Of a stretch of 64,000 bases of DNA, positions 59,748 through 64,000 are shown piece after piece. Origin of the DNA: M3007 sp035299505 (GTDB taxonomy: Bacteria > Bacteroidota > Bacteroidia > Chitinophagales > Saprospiraceae); the NCBI GenBank assembly GCA_035299505.1, contig DATGWL010000017.1, positions 1 through 64,000 of the forward strand, read 5' to 3'. Below the pieces are notes generated by a model. That model ran no database searches and was not told where the DNA came from. It saw only the letters and a program-made list of their open reading frames with translations. Position numbers and translations under genes: made by a program. The number at the start of each line of letters is the position of its first letter. Within the stretch, counting starts at the first letter, position 1.

Positions 59748-59929
59748 CGCATTATTTGATTCTAATTGTTTGTGGTTTCCGGTAGTGGTCAAAGTGTTCC
59801 GGTTTTTCCGAATAACTGCCACTTCCGTAAGCGGTTCCGCCAAACGGAAAATCGCTTTTCGTGTATCTACACGTCCGGACTCCACGCCAACGAAACATAA
59901 GTCGTTCAACACATAAAATTCTGACGAAC

Positions 59930-60553
59930 GTGAACGGTCTGATTGGCAAAAAACTGGGAATGACCAGCATCTACGATACCGACGGTAAAAACATCGCCGT
60001 TACCATTATCGAGGCTGGCCCTTGCACCGTAACTCAGGTGCGCACCGAAGACAAGGACGGCTACAAAGCCCTCCAGTTGGCTTACGGCGATCGTAAAGCT
60101 AAAAACACTCCTAAAGCCCTCATGGGCCACTTCAAAGCTGCAGGCTTGGAAGATCCGCTCCACAAAGTGCTCGAGTTCCGCGACATGAACGTAGCAAAAA
60201 ACCTCGGCGAAGAGGTGACTGTTACCGATGTATTTGCTGAAGGCGACAAAGTAAGCGTGGTAGGTACTTCCAAAGGTAAAGGCTTCCAAGGCGTAGTTAA
60301 ACGTCACGGCTTCGGCGGTGTCATGCAACAAACGCACGGTCAGCACAACCGTCTGCGCGCTCCGGGTTCTCTGGGTAACTCCTCTACCGGCGCTAAAGTA
60401 ATGAAAGGCATGCGCATGGGCGGTCACATGGGAATGGATCGCGTGAAAGTACGCCGTATGAAAGTGGTGAAAATTTTCCCTGATCAAAACCTCATCCTGG
60501 TAAAGGGTGCTGTTCCTGGTCACAAGGGATCATATGTTGTCATTGAAAAATAA
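59930..60553 (+). CDS. rplC: Large subunit ribosomal protein L3 (uL3), GTG start
   Basis: A 207-residue L3. The frame is open upstream to an ATG at 59861, but homologues start at (M)NGLIGKKLGMTSIYD, so the GTG at 59930 is the likely start, as the upstream peptide (MYLHVRTPRQRNIS) is not part of L3. The signature GFGGVMQQTHGQHNRLRAPG includes the glutamine that is methylated in E. coli L3, and GHMGMDRVKVRRMKVVKIFP follows. It binds 23S rRNA near the peptidyl-transferase centre. The gap to rpsJ (182 nt) is large for this operon and holds a nested hairpin (TTCCGT...ACGGAA, 59823-59849). Confidence 0.97.
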   Translation: MNGLIGKKLGMTSIYDTDGKNIAVTIIEAGPCTVTQVRTEDKDGYKALQLAYGDRKAKNTPKALMGHFKAAGLEDPLHKVLEFRDMNVAKNLGEEVTVTDVFAEGDKVSVVGTSKGKGFQGVVKRHGFGGVMQQTHGQHNRLRAPGSLGNSSTGAKVMKGMRMGGHMGMDRVKVRRMKVVKIFPDQNLILVKGAVPGHKGSYVVIEK

Positions 60554-60579
60554 CTCTTGACCTTTAATTTCCTGAGGAA

Positions 60580-61206
60580 ATGAAAGTTTCGGTCTATAAC
60601 ATTAAAGGCGAAGACACTGGCCGCAAAGTTGAACTGCCAGCAGAGATCTTCGGAATTGAGCCTCACCAACACAGCGTATGGCTCGATGTGAAGCGCTATC
60701 TCGCAGCCCAACGCCAGGGTACTCATAAATCCAAAGAGCGCAGCGAGATGAGCGGCTCTACACGCAAACTGCACAAGCAAAAAGGCACGGGCGGTTCGCG
60801 TAAAGGGGATATCAACAACCCTCTCTACCGTGGTGGCGGCCGTGTATTCGGTCCTCGCCCACGCAACTACGATATAGATGTAAATGCGAAAGTGAAACGC
60901 CTCGCCCGTCGTAGCGCACTCTCCGCTAAAGCCGCTGAAGGCAACATCTTCGTTGTGGAAGACTTCTCTTTCGAAGCGCCAAAAACTTCCGCATTCGCTA
61001 ACATCCTGCGCAGCCTGAACGTAGACGGCAAAAAGCCGCTCACCGTTCTTCCAGCTTACGATCAGATCCTGTACAAATCCTGTCGCAATATCGACCGTGC
61101 AGCCATTGCACCGGCGAGCGACCTGAGCACGTACCAGATCCTCAACGCAGGCGCCCTGGTGATTGCTGAAAGCGCCATCGAAAAGATCAAAGAAAACTGC
61201 GAATAA
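60580..61206 (+). CDS. rplD: Large subunit ribosomal protein L4 (uL4)
   Basis: A 208-residue L4 with the conserved core: YLAAQRQGTHKSKERSEMSG, KLHKQKGTGGSRKGDINNPL and GGGRVFGPRPRNYDIDVNAK, the long loop that reaches into the exit tunnel. It is third in the S10 operon, 26 bp after rplC, with GAGGAA directly before the ATG. In E. coli L4 represses its own operon; no matching leader structure can be shown here. Confidence 0.98.
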   Translation: MKVSVYNIKGEDTGRKVELPAEIFGIEPHQHSVWLDVKRYLAAQRQGTHKSKERSEMSGSTRKLHKQKGTGGSRKGDINNPLYRGGGRVFGPRPRNYDIDVNAKVKRLARRSALSAKAAEGNIFVVEDFSFEAPKTSAFANILRSLNVDGKKPLTVLPAYDQILYKSCRNIDRAAIAPASDLSTYQILNAGALVIAESAIEKIKENCE

Positions 61207-61271
61207 AATACGTTGAACCTTGGCTCTGATTTCTTATCAAAGCCAACCGCCAACAGTCAATTGTACAAAAA

Positions 61272-61574
61272 ATGGCTAAGCAAATCTTGATCAAGCCCGT
61301 TATCACGGAAAAATCTACCAAACTCGCCGACAAGCGCGATACGTATGCTTTCGTGGTAAACAAGGACGCCAATAAACTGGAGATCGGCGCTGCGGTTGAA
61401 AAAATGTTCAACGTAAGCGTGAAAGGGGTAAACACGGCGGTAATGCCAGGTAAACCTAAAGCACGCAGCAGCAAAACAGCCATCGTCCGCGGTTCCAAAA
61501 GCAGCTACAAAAAAGCTTATGTAACCCTGGCGCCAGGCGAACGCATCGACTTCTTCGGTGGCGAAGAACAATAA
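61272..61574 (+). CDS. rplW: Large subunit ribosomal protein L23 (uL23)
   Basis: A 100-residue L23 (KQILIKPVITEKSTKLADKR start, KGVNTAVMPGKPKARSSKT loop). It lies at the exit of the ribosomal tunnel and docks trigger factor and SRP. It is fourth in the operon, 65 bp after rplD. Confidence 0.97.
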   Translation: MAKQILIKPVITEKSTKLADKRDTYAFVVNKDANKLEIGAAVEKMFNVSVKGVNTAVMPGKPKARSSKTAIVRGSKSSYKKAYVTLAPGERIDFFGGEEQ

Positions 61575-61633
61575 TTGTAAAACGAGCAACGGGATCTGAT
61601 CCCATTCACTCCATATCATCACTGACATAGAAA

Positions 61634-62458
61634 ATGGCAGTTAAGAAATTCAATCCGCTAACGCCTGGCCAACGCTTCCGCGTAGCGGTTTCAAGAGATG
61701 AATTGACAAAGGGCGCTAAACCCGAAAAGTCCTTGCTGACAACGTTCGGCACAACGGGTGGTCGCAATTCGGATGGTCGTCGTACCATGCGTCAACGCGG
61801 CGGTGGTCACAAACGTCGCTACCGTTTCATTGATTTCAAGCGCGACAAACAAGGCCAGGCAACGGTTGAGTCTATTCAGTACGATCCATACCGCAGTGCC
61901 TACATCGCACTCGTTACTTATAACGACGGTGAAAAAGCCTACATCCTGGCTCCGAAAGGACTGGAAGTTGGTCAGAAAGTAGAATCCGGCTCCGGAGTTG
62001 CTCCAGAAAACGGAAACTGCCTTTACCTGGCTGAAGTTCCACTGGGTGCTATCCTGCACAACATCGAACTGCAACCCGGTCAGGGCGGCAAACTGGTGCG
62101 CAGCGCAGGTGTAAGCGCAGTCATGATGGGCCGTGAAGACCGTCACGCAGTACTGCGCATGCCTTCCGGTGAAGTTCGTCGTATCCTGCTCACTTGCCGT
62201 GCAACTATCGGTACTGTGGGTAACGCCGACCATAACCTGGAGATCATGGGTAAAGCAGGCCGTAATCGCTGGAAAGGCTGGCGCCCACGTGTTCGTCCGG
62301 TAGTGATGAACCCGGTTGACCACCCGATGGGTGGTGGTGAAGGCCGCGCTTCCGGTGGTCACCCACGTACCCGCAAAGGCTTCAAGTCTAAAGGCGCTAA
62401 AACGCGTAGCAAGACTAAAGCTTCTAACGCGCTCATTATCAGCCGTAAGACGAAATAA
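61634..62458 (+). CDS. rplB: Large subunit ribosomal protein L2 (uL2)
   Basis: A 274-residue L2 with the standard length. It has GRRTMRQRGGGHKRRYRFID, GDHN-equivalent VGNADHNLEIMGKAGRNRW and the C-terminal MNPVDHPMGGGEGRASGG, which contains the histidine essential near the peptidyl-transferase centre. It is fifth in the operon, 59 bp after rplW. Confidence 0.98.
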   Translation: MAVKKFNPLTPGQRFRVAVSRDELTKGAKPEKSLLTTFGTTGGRNSDGRRTMRQRGGGHKRRYRFIDFKRDKQGQATVESIQYDPYRSAYIALVTYNDGEKAYILAPKGLEVGQKVESGSGVAPENGNCLYLAEVPLGAILHNIELQPGQGGKLVRSAGVSAVMMGREDRHAVLRMPSGEVRRILLTCRATIGTVGNADHNLEIMGKAGRNRWKGWRPRVRPVVMNPVDHPMGGGEGRASGGHPRTRKGFKSKGAKTRSKTKASNALIISRKTK

Positions 62459-62513
62459 TCATCCGACCGGCTGATTCTCAACCATAACAACTCAACGCAT
62501 CAAACATAATTGT

Positions 62514-62780
62514 ATGCCGCGTTCACTTAAAAAAGGCCCATACGTCCACCACTCGCTGTTGGCTAAGGTCGAAAAAGCAAAGCAGAGCAACCGCAAACAG
62601 GTGATCAAAACCTGGAGCCGCTCTTCGATGATCATCCCTGATATGGTGGGCGAAACCATCGCAGTGCACAACGGTAAAACCTTTGTTCCTGTGTTCGTTA
62701 CCGAAAACATGGTAGGCCATAAACTCGGAGAATTTTCACCAACTCGTAACTTCCGTGGTCACGGAGGCAACAGAAAATAA
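62514..62780 (+). CDS. rpsS: Small subunit ribosomal protein S19 (uS19)
   Basis: An 88-residue S19 with PRSLKKGPYVHHSLL at the start, VIKTWSRSSMIIPDMVGETI in the middle and GHKLGEFSPTRNFRGHGGNR near the end. It is part of the 30S head, next to S13. It is followed by an 89-bp gap that holds a degenerate GTCCAAT repeat. Confidence 0.98.
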   Translation: MPRSLKKGPYVHHSLLAKVEKAKQSNRKQVIKTWSRSSMIIPDMVGETIAVHNGKTFVPVFVTENMVGHKLGEFSPTRNFRGHGGNRK

Positions 62781-62830
62781 ACTTTGACTTTAGATAAAGG
62801 GCTCTGGACACTAGACCTTAAATATTCACT

Positions 62831-62863
62831 GTCCAATGTCCATCGTCCAATAGTCCAACGTCT
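62831..62863 (+). repeat. Degenerate GTCCAAT-type repeat between rpsS and rplV
   Basis: GTCCAATG, TCCATC, GTCCAATA and GTCCAACG follow each other within 33 bp. The words match those at 52301-52320 and, on the other strand, 52454-52481. The repeat falls within a highly expressed operon. Confidence 0.5.
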
Positions 62864-62869
62864 CTAACA

Positions 62870-63235
62870 ATGGAAGCAGTAGCAAAACTGAGAAACGTCC
62901 CGATGTCACCACGCAAAATGCGTTTGGTAGTGGACAATATTCGCGGCAAAAAAGTGGTGGATGCCCTTGGCATTCTGCGCTACACCAACAAAGAAGCAGC
63001 CGTTTGGCTCGAAAAACTGGTGCTGTCTGCCGTTAGCAACTGGGAGCAGAAATCCGATCAGGTGGGTGGAGCCGATGAGTTTGATCTGGTGATCAAAACC
63101 GCATTCGTGGATCCAGGTTCCATCATCTATCGCTTCCTCCCGGCGCCACAAGGCCGCGCATACCGCGTCCGTAAGCGCCGCAACCACGTAACCATCGTAG
63201 TTGAAAACCGCGTAGCGCTCGAAGGAGAAGCTTAA
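62870..63235 (+). CDS. rplV: Large subunit ribosomal protein L22 (uL22)
   Basis: A 121-residue L22 (KLRNVPMSPRKMRLVVDNIR start, VVDALGILRYTNKEAAVWLE helix and the tunnel hairpin ending in QGRAYRVRKRRNHVTIVVEN). It lines the exit tunnel and meets L4 at the constriction. It is seventh in the operon. Confidence 0.97.
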   Translation: MEAVAKLRNVPMSPRKMRLVVDNIRGKKVVDALGILRYTNKEAAVWLEKLVLSAVSNWEQKSDQVGGADEFDLVIKTAFVDPGSIIYRFLPAPQGRAYRVRKRRNHVTIVVENRVALEGEA

Positions 63236-63280
63236 ACGCTTGAAAATCATTCATTTGTCCATCTCTCATCAGTCAAGATA

Positions 63281-64000
63281 ATGGGTCAAAAAGCAAATCC
63301 GATCGGTAACCGTCTGGGCATCATCCGTGGTTGGGACTCCAACTGGTACGCCGACAAAGATTACGGTCTCAAAGTGGTAGAGGATGAAAAAATCCGCGCC
63401 TACCTCCGCGCTCGTCGTCCAAAAACAGCAACCGCCGATCCGCGCGACCGCAACAAACCAGTGCAAAACGGTATCAGCCGTATTGCCATCGAGCGCACTA
63501 TGCGCCGCGTTACCGTAACCATCCACACCAGCCGTCCCGGTATTATCATCGGTAAAGGTGGTAAAGAGGTTGACCTGATTAAGGAAGAATTGAAACTCCT
63601 GACAGGCAAGGATATCCAGATTAACATCTTCGAAATCCGCAAGCCTGAACTGGATGCCAATATCGTTGGCGAACAAATCGCTAAACAAATCGAAGCGCGT
63701 ATCAACCACCGTCGTGCCATTAAAGGCGCTATTCAGGGCACTATGCGTGCCGGCGGCGAAGGCATCAAAGTTCGTATCAGCGGACGTGTTGGTGGCGCAG
63801 AGATCGCTCGTACGGAAGAATACAAAGAGGGTCGTACCCCATTGCATACTTTCCGTGCAGATATCGACTATGCTTTGGTTGAAGCTCAAACCGTTTACGG
63901 TAAGATCGGCATCAAAGTATGGCTCTTCAAAGGTGAAGTACTCCAGAAGCGTGAACTGACGCCATTCGCAGCGGCAGAAGGCACCGGAGGAGATCGCCGT
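63281..64000 (+). CDS. rpsC: Small subunit ribosomal protein S3 (uS3), 3' end outside window
   Basis: The first 240 codons of S3 from the ATG at 63281. It starts GQKANPIGNRLGIIRGWDSN and has the KH domain motif RPGIIIGKGGKEVDLIKEEL and GRVGGAEIARTEEYKEGRTP, with the C-terminal GKIGIKVWLFKGEVLQKREL. S3 has RNA helicase activity at the mRNA entry channel. It is eighth in the operon, 45 bp after rplV, and continues past the window end. Confidence 0.97.
   Translation, partial: MGQKANPIGNRLGIIRGWDSNWYADKDYGLKVVEDEKIRAYLRARRPKTATADPRDRNKPVQNGISRIAIERTMRRVTVTIHTSRPGIIIGKGGKEVDLIKEELKLLTGKDIQINIFEIRKPELDANIVGEQIAKQIEARINHRRAIKGAIQGTMRAGGEGIKVRISGRVGGAEIARTEEYKEGRTPLHTFRADIDYALVEAQTVYGKIGIKVWLFKGEVLQKRELTPFAAAEGTGGDRR

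Noticed and set aside
59861..59929. ATG start of rplC at 59861
   Set aside because: It would add 23 residues absent from L3 proteins; the GTG at 59930 gives the standard N-terminus.

Overview
The window is a piece of chromosome from a member of the Bacteroidota, most likely a Saprospiria- or Chitinophagia-like environmental bacterium. Four things point there. Several secreted proteins end in the type IX secretion (T9SS) sorting domain (a P-N-P motif, then a short beta-rich tail ending in K or R residues). A PorP/SprF-like protein and a PorE-like OmpA protein are present. Promoters fit the Bacteroidota pattern TTTG or TTG, a gap of about 20 nt, then TAnnTTTG, with exact or near-exact copies before tRNA-Ser, an ECF sigma gene, lrp and the S10 ribosomal operon. 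Bacteroidota-typical families also occur (ExbB-ExbD-ExbD-TonB, DUF5777, GSCFA, a split transketolase). The genus cannot be fixed from the sequence alone.

Layout. 1-1738: two tandem GH30 glycosidases, the first cut by the window edge. 1981-3312: fibronectin-III protein exported by T9SS. 3486-5306: ECF sigma factor with a membrane partner. 5348-7835 (minus): four-gene operon of three small c-type-cytochrome lipoproteins and a DUF5777 beta-barrel. 8023-10221: T9SS cargo. 10294-10380: tRNA-Ser(GGA). 10558-10914: diacylglycerol/undecaprenol kinase. 11425-16325: ExbB, ExbD, ExbD, TonB, then a second ExbD-TonB pair. 16516-22507: metabolic and housekeeping genes (a Tat-exported Gfo/Idh/MocA oxidoreductase, GmhA, a GNAT, transketolase C-subunit, mitochondrial-type citrate synthase, M48 protease). 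22795-30244: 3-hydroxyacyl-CoA dehydrogenase, a DCC-family protein, SLC13 transporter, orphan ECF sigma, an unknown protein, GSCFA protein, transglutaminase-like protein. 30401-34978: a 1525-residue exported protein of unknown function. 35183-46248 (minus): two tandem M4 metalloproteases and a giant cysteine-rich repeat protein, all with T9SS tails. 46572-56466: prfC, PorP/SprF, PorE-like OmpA, a helical unknown, HMG-CoA synthase, HhH/coiled-coil protein, small OmpA protein, Lrp regulator. 57009-59102: Asp-box beta-propeller T9SS cargo. 59315 to the end: the S10 operon (rpsJ-rplC-rplD-rplW-rplB-rpsS-rplV-rpsC), cut by the window edge.

How it fits together. Much of the window serves the cell surface. 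Six large proteins carry T9SS tails, a PorP/PorE-type pair may belong to the secretion or anchoring machinery, and the ExbBD/TonB cluster would power outer-membrane receptors. Proteases and GH30 glycosidases suggest degradation of polymers.

The least ordinary features are non-coding. Short tandem arrays of 7-9 bp units (CACTCAAA, TCAAACCCA, TCAAACCCT, GGACATT) and long inverted repeats sit in gene borders, including a repeat-filled 470 bp gap before mvaS. The least ordinary proteins are the 15-repeat six-cysteine protein, the cytochromes with CX4CH and CX5CH motifs, and the 1525-residue unknown.
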